64,000 nt of DNA, from assembly GCF_040822065.1 (NCBI RefSeq), contig NZ_CP162005.1:5394001-5458000 (forward strand), read 5' to 3'. Positions 18,632 through 27,506 of this stretch are shown here, in pieces. The position numbers were made by a program, and so were the translations under genes. Source of the DNA: Pedobacter sp. WC2423 (GTDB lineage Bacteria; Bacteroidota; Bacteroidia; Sphingobacteriales; Sphingobacteriaceae). The notes below the pieces were generated by a model, which saw only the letters and a program-made list of their open reading frames with translations, was not told the DNA's origin and did not search any database. Numbering within the stretch: position 1 is the stretch's first letter; each line of letters begins with the position of its first letter.

Positions 18632-21493
18632 TTATTTTAAATTGCTTTTAAATGTTTCAGGAGGTCCCAGAAAGCTTGGTTTTAACCCACCAAGATCCAG
18701 TACGAGTTTTTGTAGTACTACACCAGGATTCACCATCCAGTATTTTAAAGTATGTTTTCCTGGTTTATCAAATTTTAAGGATGTTTTAAAGATTTTAATG
18801 CTATTGGCTACTGATCGTCCCCAGGCTGCTTCGGTTTGATAATCCTTACTGATGTTGACGATGGTTGCAGGATTATTATCTATGGAAATAGCGAACTTTA
18901 AACCATCAGTGTTTGTAAAGTCTATCGTTGGCGAAATGAATGAGTTCAGGGTATAGGTACCTGCCTGATCAAGGTAAATATCATAAGTAAGGTGAGGACT
19001 GTTTTTACCTGGTTTTTGAGCAGCAGAGGTGACCGGAAACGGAATTACTCCGGCTAAAGTTTTACCATAACCCGGAATTGTTTTCCAGGAAACAGTTTTG
19101 CTCCTGACAGCCTTTGTATAATGGGGGGCCTCTATGGCAATATATCCGCTTTGAGGAAAAAATAAATTTCCTGCCTGACCATTAAATGTTTTGTTGTAAT
19201 AAGTTGGGACTGGAAGGGTTAATTCAGTACCGTCACTTCCGTTAATAGTGATCAGAGTCACTGCTTTACCTTTGGGGGCTCTTGTCCAGTCTATACTTAA
19301 ATCAATTCTTTTTTCATCTTGAATTATCCCCTTTTTTTCTTTAATGATGACATAAGACGGAGCAGTAATGTTATAGGTCAGCTTACCGGCACCGGTATTA
19401 AAAAGCTCAAAATAATGTTTTTTATTATTCAGGTTATCCAATACCGGAAAATCTTTGTTGATCCTGTTTTTCCCGGTCCAGCTGATATCTGACCCTTCAA
19501 TTGCCAAACCAAGGCTTGTACTGGCTGCTGCAATTCTATAAGTTTCAGGCATTTTGTTTTGTTCGGGTTCCTGCCAGTTTGTGTAACCAATATGGGTTTG
19601 ATCCATCATATGGTCCCACTTACCACCAGCCATGATCTTGTTATAAAAATGTGTAATCTCTATATCTTTTTTAAACAAGGAATCTGCTTTTTCGGCGAGC
19701 TTATTTGTCCGTATCCGGCTTTGTTTAGCATAAAGCTTGTTTTTCGCAATAGTGTAGTAAAGTTCATGGAGGTTTGCACTGGCCTCAATGGGATGTGAAA
19801 CCAATTGGTAATAAGCATCTTTCCTGTCTTTATCCAGCTGATTGAAGATCAGTCTGGCCCTGTTTTCAAGTGTCTTGTAATTATTGACAACGTTTTCAAA
19901 TTCCCTGTAGTTTACCAGGCTATAGGTGTTTTCATTCAGTAGCTCTGGTTTTATCCTGCTATTGTATTTTGAACTGGTCTCCAGGATACCGGCAGTTTCT
20001 GAAGCGTATTTCGTCCCAAATTGCCTGCTGCACCAGTTAATCGTATATTGCTTCAGTTTTTCAGCCGGAATGGCATCCGGTGCCCAGGCATAATCTAAAA
20101 AGAACTGAATTGGAAACTCCATAGGTTTTAAATCACCAACATTTACAATCCAGATCTGGTTGGCATTGTACTGATGGGCCAGGTTCATTTGTTCCCATAT
20201 TTTCTGGATTGAATTGGTATTGATCCATTTATAATTCCTTGGGCCGCCCACATAATCGAAATGATAGTAAATCCCGTATCCGCCGGTCCTTGGTTTTTCC
20301 GTTAAAGCAGGAAGTTTTCTGATATTCCCCCAGTTGTCATCACAAAGGAGCAAGGTCACATCATCCGGTACACGCATGCCTTTATCATAATAAGACTGGA
20401 CTTCCTTATACAATGCCCAGAGCTGTGGGGTCTGGTCTGCTGGTTTTCCGGTTACTTTTGTAATGATTTCCCGCTGATCCCTGACGATTTTTTCAAGCAA
20501 AGCAGTCGCTGTTCCTTCAGTCATCGGTTCATCACCATCTCCCCGCATGCCTACAGTTATAATTTGCTCTTTATCCGCAACGCGTTTCAGGCCACTTTCC
20601 CAAAATGCTTTGAGTTGTTCCGGATTTTGTTCATAGTTCCATTTACCGCCTTTGTACCTTCTCCATTCATCATGGGCCCTTGTCAGTGGCTCGTGGTGGG
20701 AAGTGCCGATTACGATGCCATATTCATCGGCCAGAACAGGGTTCATCTTGTCGTCATCGTTAAAAGCGCTTCCCCACATGGCCGGCCACAGGTAATTTCC
20801 TTTAAGACGAAGGATCAGTTCGAAGACCTTTTCATAAAATTTATGATTAAAACCACCAAATTCTTTTTTGGACCACCCTGATAAAGCTGGTGCCTCGTCA
20901 TTTAAAAATATGCCCCTGTATTTTACAGCGGGTGTAGTAGTGACGTGACGGCCAGAAATAACATACAGTGTATTGCTCTTTTGCGGCGGCACATCGGCCC
21001 AGTAATACCAGGGTGAAACCCCTATCTGGCTGGACAGTTCATAAATTCCATAGATGGTTCCCCGCTTATCGCTGCCGGCAATCACAAGTGCACTATCTAT
21101 CCCTGGTACAGGATTTTTTACCACTTGAATTAAAGTAGTTTCCCATTTTCCAGAAACGCCGGACGGGTTAATTTTATTGGTTTTAATTAACTGATCAATG
21201 ATTGTGCTGTGGCCAATGGTACCGATAATAATCGACATCGGGGCTACCTGACCGGTATGGAGCGCTGCGGGTTTGCCGGTTACTTTTCTGAAGTCATCCT
21301 GAAGATCTTTGGCGGCCCTGACTACGCCTTTCCATTCATTGTCACTGACTATAAGGTTAGCCGTTTTTTCTCCCCGTGCAATGCAGAAACTGCCTGGTAC
21401 ATATTTTTTAGAGATGAACGGATCAATACCAGCAGCCCTGGCAAAGCTATTCAAACCGATCATCAGCAGGAATAAAATAAGTTTCTTCATCAT
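18632..21493 (-). CDS. GH115 xylan alpha-1,2-glucuronidase
   Basis: 953 residues with a signal peptide (MMKKLILFLLMIGLNSFARA). The N-terminal domain (VVRAAKDLQDDFRKVTGKPA) is followed by the GH115 core, with the segments YRGIFLNDEAPALSGWSKKEFGG, LKGNYLWPAMWGSAFNDDD and GTSHHEPLTRAHDEW. The C-terminal accessory domains (~740-953) include the YIAIEAPHYTKA segment. GH115 enzymes remove (4-O-methyl)glucuronic acid from internal as well as terminal xylose units, complementing GH67. The start overlaps the stop of uxuA by 4 bp, so translation is probably coupled. Confidence 0.93.
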   Translation of the reverse strand: MMKKLILFLLMIGLNSFARAAGIDPFISKKYVPGSFCIARGEKTANLIVSDNEWKGVVRAAKDLQDDFRKVTGKPAALHTGQVAPMSIIIGTIGHSTIIDQLIKTNKINPSGVSGKWETTLIQVVKNPVPGIDSALVIAGSDKRGTIYGIYELSSQIGVSPWYYWADVPPQKSNTLYVISGRHVTTTPAVKYRGIFLNDEAPALSGWSKKEFGGFNHKFYEKVFELILRLKGNYLWPAMWGSAFNDDDKMNPVLADEYGIVIGTSHHEPLTRAHDEWRRYKGGKWNYEQNPEQLKAFWESGLKRVADKEQIITVGMRGDGDEPMTEGTATALLEKIVRDQREIITKVTGKPADQTPQLWALYKEVQSYYDKGMRVPDDVTLLLCDDNWGNIRKLPALTEKPRTGGYGIYYHFDYVGGPRNYKWINTNSIQKIWEQMNLAHQYNANQIWIVNVGDLKPMEFPIQFFLDYAWAPDAIPAEKLKQYTINWCSRQFGTKYASETAGILETSSKYNSRIKPELLNENTYSLVNYREFENVVNNYKTLENRARLIFNQLDKDRKDAYYQLVSHPIEASANLHELYYTIAKNKLYAKQSRIRTNKLAEKADSLFKKDIEITHFYNKIMAGGKWDHMMDQTHIGYTNWQEPEQNKMPETYRIAAASTSLGLAIEGSDISWTGKNRINKDFPVLDNLNNKKHYFELFNTGAGKLTYNITAPSYVIIKEKKGIIQDEKRIDLSIDWTRAPKGKAVTLITINGSDGTELTLPVPTYYNKTFNGQAGNLFFPQSGYIAIEAPHYTKAVRSKTVSWKTIPGYGKTLAGVIPFPVTSAAQKPGKNSPHLTYDIYLDQAGTYTLNSFISPTIDFTNTDGLKFAISIDNNPATIVNISKDYQTEAAWGRSVANSIKIFKTSLKFDKPGKHTLKYWMVNPGVVLQKLVLDLGGLKPSFLGPPETFKSNLK

Positions 21494-22668
21494 AGTTGTT
21501 CTGCTGTAAGTGAATACGAAATCCCCATTTCCAGGCCACGCAATTCGGCAAGGCCTTTTAACCTTCCTATGGCTGAGTATCCGGGATAAGTTTTTTTTTT
21601 AAAATCATCGAGCATCTGGTGTCCGTGGTCGGGACGCATAGGAATGGATATATTTTTTCTTTTGGACAGTAAAATGACTTCCTTTACGACCTCAGCCATA
21701 CCAGCATTCCCCTCTAAATGATTGGCTTCGTAAAAATTTCCCTGCTCATCACGCTGAGTGCTCCGCAGATGAAGGAAATGAATACGTCCGGCCAGACGTC
21801 TGACCATACCGGATAAATCATTGTCTGGTCTTGCTCCAAAGGAACCTGTACAGAAACATAAGCCATTTGCAGGTGAGGGCACAGCTTCAAATATTTCTCT
21901 GACATCCTGTTCTGTACTCACAATTCTGGGTAATCCCAGGATTGGATAAGGTGGATCATCGGGATGAATAGCCAATTTTATTCCCGCCAATTCAGCTGCA
22001 GGTGTAATCTCTCTTAAAAAATGGAGTAAATGAGTTTTTAACTGATCAGCATCTATACCCTGATAAGTTTCAAGTGCTGTCAGAATTTGTTCCCTTGTAA
22101 AGGGCTCATCACTTCCCGGTAAACCCAGCATCGCAGTTTTAAACAAGGAGGATCTTTCAGCTAAAGTCATGGTCTCAAAGCGTTGCTTCGCTTTTGATTG
22201 CTCTTCAGCAGTATATTCATGACTAGCACCAGGCCTTTGGAGTAAAAACAAATCAAAGGCAATAAATGCTGATTTTTCAAAACGTAAAGCTTTACTTCCG
22301 TTATCCAAAGTATACTGCAGATCTGTTCTCATCCAGTCCAGGATGGGCATGAAGTTATAAGTGACCACTTTCATCCCGCACGCCGCCAGGTTTTTAAGAC
22401 TTTGCTTATAGTTTTCTATGTAGTGCTGGAAATTATCTTTTTGTTTTTTGATGTCTTCATGAACAGGAAGGCTTTCTGTTACCGTCCAGGTTAAGCCTGC
22501 GGCTTCGACTATTTTTTTCCGTTCCTCAATTTCATCAACTGTCCAGATATCCCCAATAGCAATTTGATGTAACGCAGTCACAACGCCACTGCAACCGGCT
22601 TGTCTGATATCCTGCAGGCTAACAGGGTCGCCTGGGCCGAACCAGCGCATAGTTTGTTCCATTAACAT
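21490..22668 (-). CDS. uxuA: mannonate dehydratase
   Basis: 392 residues, the family's usual length. The N-terminal signature MRWFGPGDPVSLQDIRQAGCSGVVTALH is clear. The metal-binding/active-site region is around LAIHPDDPPYPILGLPR, and SMRPDHGHQM-type residues appear as IPMRPDHGHQMLDDF near the C-terminus. It dehydrates D-mannonate to 2-keto-3-deoxygluconate in the cytoplasm. It lies between the SDR gene (12 bp upstream) and GH115 (4-bp overlap), so glucuronate released from xylan and its breakdown are co-expressed. Confidence 0.95.
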   Translation of the reverse strand: MLMEQTMRWFGPGDPVSLQDIRQAGCSGVVTALHQIAIGDIWTVDEIEERKKIVEAAGLTWTVTESLPVHEDIKKQKDNFQHYIENYKQSLKNLAACGMKVVTYNFMPILDWMRTDLQYTLDNGSKALRFEKSAFIAFDLFLLQRPGASHEYTAEEQSKAKQRFETMTLAERSSLFKTAMLGLPGSDEPFTREQILTALETYQGIDADQLKTHLLHFLREITPAAELAGIKLAIHPDDPPYPILGLPRIVSTEQDVREIFEAVPSPANGLCFCTGSFGARPDNDLSGMVRRLAGRIHFLHLRSTQRDEQGNFYEANHLEGNAGMAEVVKEVILLSKRKNISIPMRPDHGHQMLDDFKKKTYPGYSAIGRLKGLAELRGLEMGISYSLTAEQL

Positions 22669-22679
22669 ATTTTTCTTTA

Positions 22680-23435
22680 TTAAAAACCAATTGAATTTCC
22701 CCCATCAACAGGCAATATTACTCCTGTAATGTATTTTGCAGCATCAGAAACCAGAAAAGCTGCTGTTGTTCCAATGTCTTCCGGTTCTCCAAGATATCCC
22801 ATTGGCGTGCGGGAGTAAACTTTTGCTTTTCGTTCAGGATCACTATCCAATGCCTTAGCCGACATGTTGCTGTAAATAAAACCTGGCGCAATTGCATTGA
22901 TACGGATCCCTTTTGGGGAGAGTTCAACGGCCATGGCTTTAGTCATGCCCTCTATTGCACTTTTTGCTGCGGTGTACGCGATTACTTTGGGTATGCCATA
23001 TTGTGCAGCCATCGAGCTTATGTTGAGGATACAGCCGGATTTAAATGGAAGCATAGCGCTGACAACTTCCCTTGATATACTGAATACCGATAAGACATTG
23101 GTTTGAATGATCTGCATAAAATCAGCATCGGTAACCTCGCAGAATTCTTTTTTCATATTGATACCTGCGTTATTGACAAGGATATCAATTTGCTGATGTC
23201 TGGCAGCTATTTGCTGGATAAGGGAAGGAATGCCATCAAGCTGACTCAAATCAAACGTAATCGTCTCGCATAATTCCCCCAATTTCTCTTTAGCTTTTTG
23301 AAGTTTTAATTCGTCACGTCCGATAATTATTGTATAAATATTGTTCCGGATAAATTCTGTTGCAATGGCCAGGCCGATTCCCGAACCGCCACCCGTAACG
23401 ATGGCGATTTTTAGCTTGTTTTGATTTTCGTTCAT
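22680..23435 (-). CDS. SDR oxidoreductase, probable fructuronate reductase (D-mannonate oxidoreductase)
   Basis: 251 residues. The Rossmann motif TGGGSGIG starts at residue 14. NNAG is present, and the catalytic Ser and YxxxK lie in NISSMAAQYGIPKVIAYTAAK. The C-terminal DGGNSIGF is standard for the family. The position next to uxuA suggests it performs the fructuronate/mannonate step that UxuB does in enterobacteria; this is inference from context. KduD-like 5-dehydrogenase activity is the main alternative. It lies 28 bp downstream of GH67 in the same operon. Confidence 0.75.
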   Translation of the reverse strand: MNENQNKLKIAIVTGGGSGIGLAIATEFIRNNIYTIIIGRDELKLQKAKEKLGELCETITFDLSQLDGIPSLIQQIAARHQQIDILVNNAGINMKKEFCEVTDADFMQIIQTNVLSVFSISREVVSAMLPFKSGCILNISSMAAQYGIPKVIAYTAAKSAIEGMTKAMAVELSPKGIRINAIAPGFIYSNMSAKALDSDPERKAKVYSRTPMGYLGEPEDIGTTAAFLVSDAAKYITGVILPVDGGNSIGF

Positions 23436-23463
23436 TGATTTGATCTCGTGCTGATTATTGAGG

Positions 23464-25503
23464 TTAATTATATATAGCAGATGGCGGAGTGTTCTTTAAG
23501 TATTCCAGATCATGAACTGGCCGCTCTATATCAAATGGGACAGGTCGTTTGCTGAATTGCTGAAAATAAAGTAAGCACGCATCTTTCCAGATTTGAGCAT
23601 CACGGCATTGACGCTGCAGTTTACGCTGTACTGCATAGAAACGCTGGTGATCAACATAAGGCTGAACCTGATCCCAGATTTTCTGGAATTTACGCACTTC
23701 ATTTACTCCACTAGCATATTTATAGCACATTTCATCCCATAATATGCGCCCGTTTTTCATTTTGTAATCCCAGGGAAGGTGATGAAACCATAACAGGTAA
23801 ATCTCAGGACAGGTTTCGGGGTGGTTAAATCTGGAAGCCAGGGGTTCCCGGTACTGACTTATTGCGTTACTTCCTGTATTTGTCCGGTTGAAACCAATGC
23901 CATTGGTATCTGCCTGATGGTAATATACAGAGGTCCAGTCTTGCCTTAAGTTTTTATTCGCAAACCATGGTGCAGGGCCATAATGATGGTTCTCCACAAA
24001 AATATGATGCAGGCCCAGGGGCATCATATAATTGACTGCTGCTTCCCGGCTGGCCATCATCATGGCTTTTACCGGCTTAATAAAGTCAGGCTCATTTTGT
24101 ACAAAGGTTTGTTTCAGCCATTCTTCTGCAATGTCCCCACTGCCCATTTCATTATTCCAGGCCATACGTCCAAACGCATACCAGTTCGCCTGTGCAAAAT
24201 CATGACCACACCAATTGGAGTCTAATCCAATATTAGCTACGCCAGCAATGGCTGTAAATTGCTGAGGGTAAAGATTTCCAGCTGTACGCCGCGCTATAGT
24301 ACTTCCGCTTCCTTCCTGATAAGTATCACTTTTAAGAAATTCTTCCCACATGGGAGACAGGTAGACCAATTGTATATCACGTCCCAGATATTCCTGGGTG
24401 ATTTGAAGCTCTGGCATTACGGCAGTTTTTTTCAATGCACCAAAAAGGGGACTGAAAGGCTCGCGTGGCTGGAAGTCCAGCGGCCCGTTTTTGATCTGAA
24501 TAATAACATTTTCCCGGAATTGTCCGTCCAATGGTAAGAATTCTGAATAGGCCTGCATCACACGGTCCTTATCTGATGGGCTATAGACAAAAGCCCTCCA
24601 CATGACTATTCCTTTGTAAGGTTTTAGTGCGTCGGCTATCATGTTGGCACCATCAGCATGGGTGCGTCCAAAGTCTTGCGGGCCGGGTTGTCCTTCACTA
24701 TTGGCCTTCACTAAAAAGCCGCCAAAGTCAGGAACCAAACTGTATATTTCCTTTAATTTCGTGGCCCACCACTTTTTTACTTCAGGATCCAAAGGATCTG
24801 AGGTTTTTAGCCCTCCTGTTTTTACTGGTGAGGAAAAATTAACAGAGAGATAAACCTTCACGCCATAAGGACGCAGAACTCCGGCTATATCTTTCACTTT
24901 TTTCAAATAGACAGAAGTTAAGATTAGCGGGGAGGCATTTACATTATTAAGTACGGTACCATTGATTCCTATGGATGCATTGGCCCTGGCATATTCACGC
25001 CAAAGTATTTTATCCTTTTCGGTAACCGTAAGTGAGTTTTTTTCATTTCTCCAGAAGATGGAGGAACCTGCATACCCGCGTTCCACTGATCCGTCTAAAT
25101 TGTCCCAGTGGTTAAGAATGCGATGCATATAGGAAGGATTGGACGCTAAATTACCGGCCGTTTTTCCTGTCTTTTGACGGCGCAATACCTCATAAGTGCC
25201 ATAAAGGATCCCAAACTCGGTATTTGCTCTTATGCCGGCATCGTCTAAAATAAAACCATCTCCTTTAATTGATTTTTCAGGAGATATATGGAGCGTAAAC
25301 CTCTTACCGGAAGGCCCTTGCCATCCATCCGTCAGCTCTTTTATGGCAATGTCCAATACAGCCGATTTTTTGGCGCAAATGATATTTACATCGATTGCGG
25401 GCCGCTTGTTCAACCAGAGTTGATGGCCATCTTCTGCGCTGGTTTTTATATAAAGTGTACTTAACGTACACAGAATTATAATCGATCTGCTAATAAATTT
25501 CAT
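23464..25503 (-). CDS. GH67 alpha-glucuronidase
   Basis: 679 residues from the ATG giving MKFISRSIIILC, a good signal peptide; the longest open frame starts 26 codons earlier without one. The family motif LVKANSEGQPGPQDFGRTHADG carries the general acid E270. The two catalytic carboxylates are D343 in KNGPLDFQ and E371 in ITQEYLG, matching the known GH67 pair. GH67 removes (4-O-methyl)glucuronate only from the non-reducing terminal xylose of oligosaccharides, so it probably acts after GH10/GH30. It is the first gene of the minus-strand operon GH67 - SDR - uxuA - GH115 - GH43. Confidence 0.95.
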   Translation of the reverse strand: MKFISRSIIILCTLSTLYIKTSAEDGHQLWLNKRPAIDVNIICAKKSAVLDIAIKELTDGWQGPSGKRFTLHISPEKSIKGDGFILDDAGIRANTEFGILYGTYEVLRRQKTGKTAGNLASNPSYMHRILNHWDNLDGSVERGYAGSSIFWRNEKNSLTVTEKDKILWREYARANASIGINGTVLNNVNASPLILTSVYLKKVKDIAGVLRPYGVKVYLSVNFSSPVKTGGLKTSDPLDPEVKKWWATKLKEIYSLVPDFGGFLVKANSEGQPGPQDFGRTHADGANMIADALKPYKGIVMWRAFVYSPSDKDRVMQAYSEFLPLDGQFRENVIIQIKNGPLDFQPREPFSPLFGALKKTAVMPELQITQEYLGRDIQLVYLSPMWEEFLKSDTYQEGSGSTIARRTAGNLYPQQFTAIAGVANIGLDSNWCGHDFAQANWYAFGRMAWNNEMGSGDIAEEWLKQTFVQNEPDFIKPVKAMMMASREAAVNYMMPLGLHHIFVENHHYGPAPWFANKNLRQDWTSVYYHQADTNGIGFNRTNTGSNAISQYREPLASRFNHPETCPEIYLLWFHHLPWDYKMKNGRILWDEMCYKYASGVNEVRKFQKIWDQVQPYVDHQRFYAVQRKLQRQCRDAQIWKDACLLYFQQFSKRPVPFDIERPVHDLEYLKNTPPSAIYN

Positions 25504-25814
25504 ACATAATTTGCCTTTAGATACCTGGTTTGTCAAATTAACTGACCGATATAACCTGGAGGATAAAAATATAGATCTCAACAGGGCAGGAGGTGTTCGT
25601 TTGTCATCAATTGTATAACAAATGTTTAATAGCTGTTTTATGCTAAGATTTCAGGGAACCGGCTGTCTGTAAAGGTAAATTGGCCCTCCAGATACATTTT
25701 TTACATTAAAATCAACAAATGAGCGAGCTTTCTTTTTTTTAGCCCGGTAGCTTTGGATAATCAGCGGCTGATGATTCAATCTCTTTATTTTATTCAAATT
25801 ACATCCCTAAAAAA
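25504..25814. other. divergent promoter region between GH67 and GH43 genes
   Basis: It must hold the promoters of the minus-strand glucuronidase operon and the plus-strand GH43 gene. It is AT-rich, and no clear palindromic operator was recognised. Confidence 0.4.
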
Positions 25815-27479
25815 ATGCGCATCTTTTTTTCTTATTTAGTAGTACTGACCACTTTTTTTTCGGGTGTCCGGGCTCAGATGACTTTAGAAAATCCTATTCT
25901 TCCGGGGTTTTATCCCGATCCTGCTATATGTAAAGCAGGATCAGATTATTACATGGTCACCTCGACTTTTGTTTATTTCCCGGGGATACCTGTTTTACAT
26001 AGTAAAGACCTTAAAAACTGGAAGCAGATTGGCAGTGCCATTAGCCGGCCATCGCAAATGGATTTTATGGGAGAACAGGTATCAAGAGGCTTGTTTGCAC
26101 CGGCAATAAATCATCATAACGGGATTTTCTATATCACTTGTACAGATATTGATCATGGCGGGAATTTTATTATCACAGCCACGAATCCGGCCGGTCCATG
26201 GAGTAATCCCGTATATATTAAAGAAGCAAGAGGCATTGATCCATCTTTGTTCTTTGAGGGTGATCGGGCATTTATTATCTATAACAGCGATCCTCCGGAA
26301 AATAAATCTTTATATAGCGGACACAGGACGGTCAGGATTTATGAACTTGATCTGACGACGCTGAAGGTGAAAGGAGCTGAAAAGATCCTGGTCAATGGTG
26401 GAGTAGACCTCAGTAAAAAACCTGTTTGGATTGAAGCACCTCATATCTACAAAAGAAATGATTTTTATTATTTGATGGCAGCCGAGGGCGGAACCAGTGT
26501 CAATCATTCTGAGGTGATTTTCAGAAGTAAGGATGTCCGCGGACCTTATATTCCCTATGAAAAAAATCCTATCCTTACCCAAAGGCATCTGGATCCAGGC
26601 AGAAAAAATCCAATATCTTCAGTTGGTCATGCTGATTTGGTAGAGGGACCTGATGGAAATACTTATGCTGTATTCCTGGGTGTTCGTCCTTATGCAGGAG
26701 ATTTTTACAATACGGGCCGTGAAACTTTTATTGCGCCTGTAAAATGGGTGGATGGCTGGCCAATTATCAATGCTGATTACAAAGAAGTACAATACAAATA
26801 TAACGTAAACTGGAAAGAGCAGAAGCACGCTGACCAATTGCCAATTACCGGGAACTTTAGTCTTAAGGTCGCGTTTAAAGACAGTTTGAATACCCAGTTT
26901 TTGTTTTTACGCACTAACAACCCTGACTGGTATAGTTTCCGGAAAAATAAAAACGCGCTCACCATAAATCTTTTGCCGGAAACAATTCTGGAGAAAGGAA
27001 ATCCTGCTTTTATTGGAAGAAGGCAGCAGCATCTGAACAGCTCAGCCTCTACTGAAATGGATTTCTCTGCTCAAAATGAAAATGAAAAAGCTGGACTCAT
27101 CATCTTTCAAAACGAGAACCATTTTTACTATATGTGCAAGTCCATTGACAATAAAAAGAATGTAATTCAACTATTCAAAGGTAATCCGGCTTCAAATCAA
27201 ATGGATTTACTAAAACAGATTGTTTTACCCAAATCTCAAAATAAAGTATATTTCAAAATCAGTTCCGATAAAGACCATTATTCATTCTGGTATGGCTCGT
27301 CAAATAAAAACTGGAAGCTGCTGGCAGATAAACTGGATGGCAAATTTCTAAGTACTGCTGTTGCTAAAGGTTTTGTTGGATCTTTGTATGGGATTTATGC
27401 AACCTCAGCAGGTAAGGTGTCAAATAATCAGGCTGTTTACAGTTGGTTTGGCTATAGTGGAAATGACAGTACTTACTAA
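25815..27479 (+). CDS. GH43 xylosidase/arabinofuranosidase with C-terminal beta-sandwich
   Basis: 554 residues; the signal peptide ends after FSGVRAQ. Catalytic residues are D35 in GFYPDPAIC (base), D142 in RGIDPSLF (pKa modulator) and E207 in VWIEAPH (acid). The propeller covers ~24-330. A concanavalin-like C-terminal domain (~350-550, typical GH43_C2) follows and usually shapes the active-site cleft. Likely substrates are xylo- or arabinoxylo-oligosaccharides. It stands alone on the plus strand, divergent from the glucuronidase operon, and an IS element follows directly after its stop. Confidence 0.9.
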   Translation: MRIFFSYLVVLTTFFSGVRAQMTLENPILPGFYPDPAICKAGSDYYMVTSTFVYFPGIPVLHSKDLKNWKQIGSAISRPSQMDFMGEQVSRGLFAPAINHHNGIFYITCTDIDHGGNFIITATNPAGPWSNPVYIKEARGIDPSLFFEGDRAFIIYNSDPPENKSLYSGHRTVRIYELDLTTLKVKGAEKILVNGGVDLSKKPVWIEAPHIYKRNDFYYLMAAEGGTSVNHSEVIFRSKDVRGPYIPYEKNPILTQRHLDPGRKNPISSVGHADLVEGPDGNTYAVFLGVRPYAGDFYNTGRETFIAPVKWVDGWPIINADYKEVQYKYNVNWKEQKHADQLPITGNFSLKVAFKDSLNTQFLFLRTNNPDWYSFRKNKNALTINLLPETILEKGNPAFIGRRQQHLNSSASTEMDFSAQNENEKAGLIIFQNENHFYYMCKSIDNKKNVIQLFKGNPASNQMDLLKQIVLPKSQNKVYFKISSDKDHYSFWYGSSNKNWKLLADKLDGKFLSTAVAKGFVGSLYGIYATSAGKVSNNQAVYSWFGYSGNDSTY

Positions 27480-27506
27480 TCCGGATATACGCTCTTAACA
27501 TTACAA

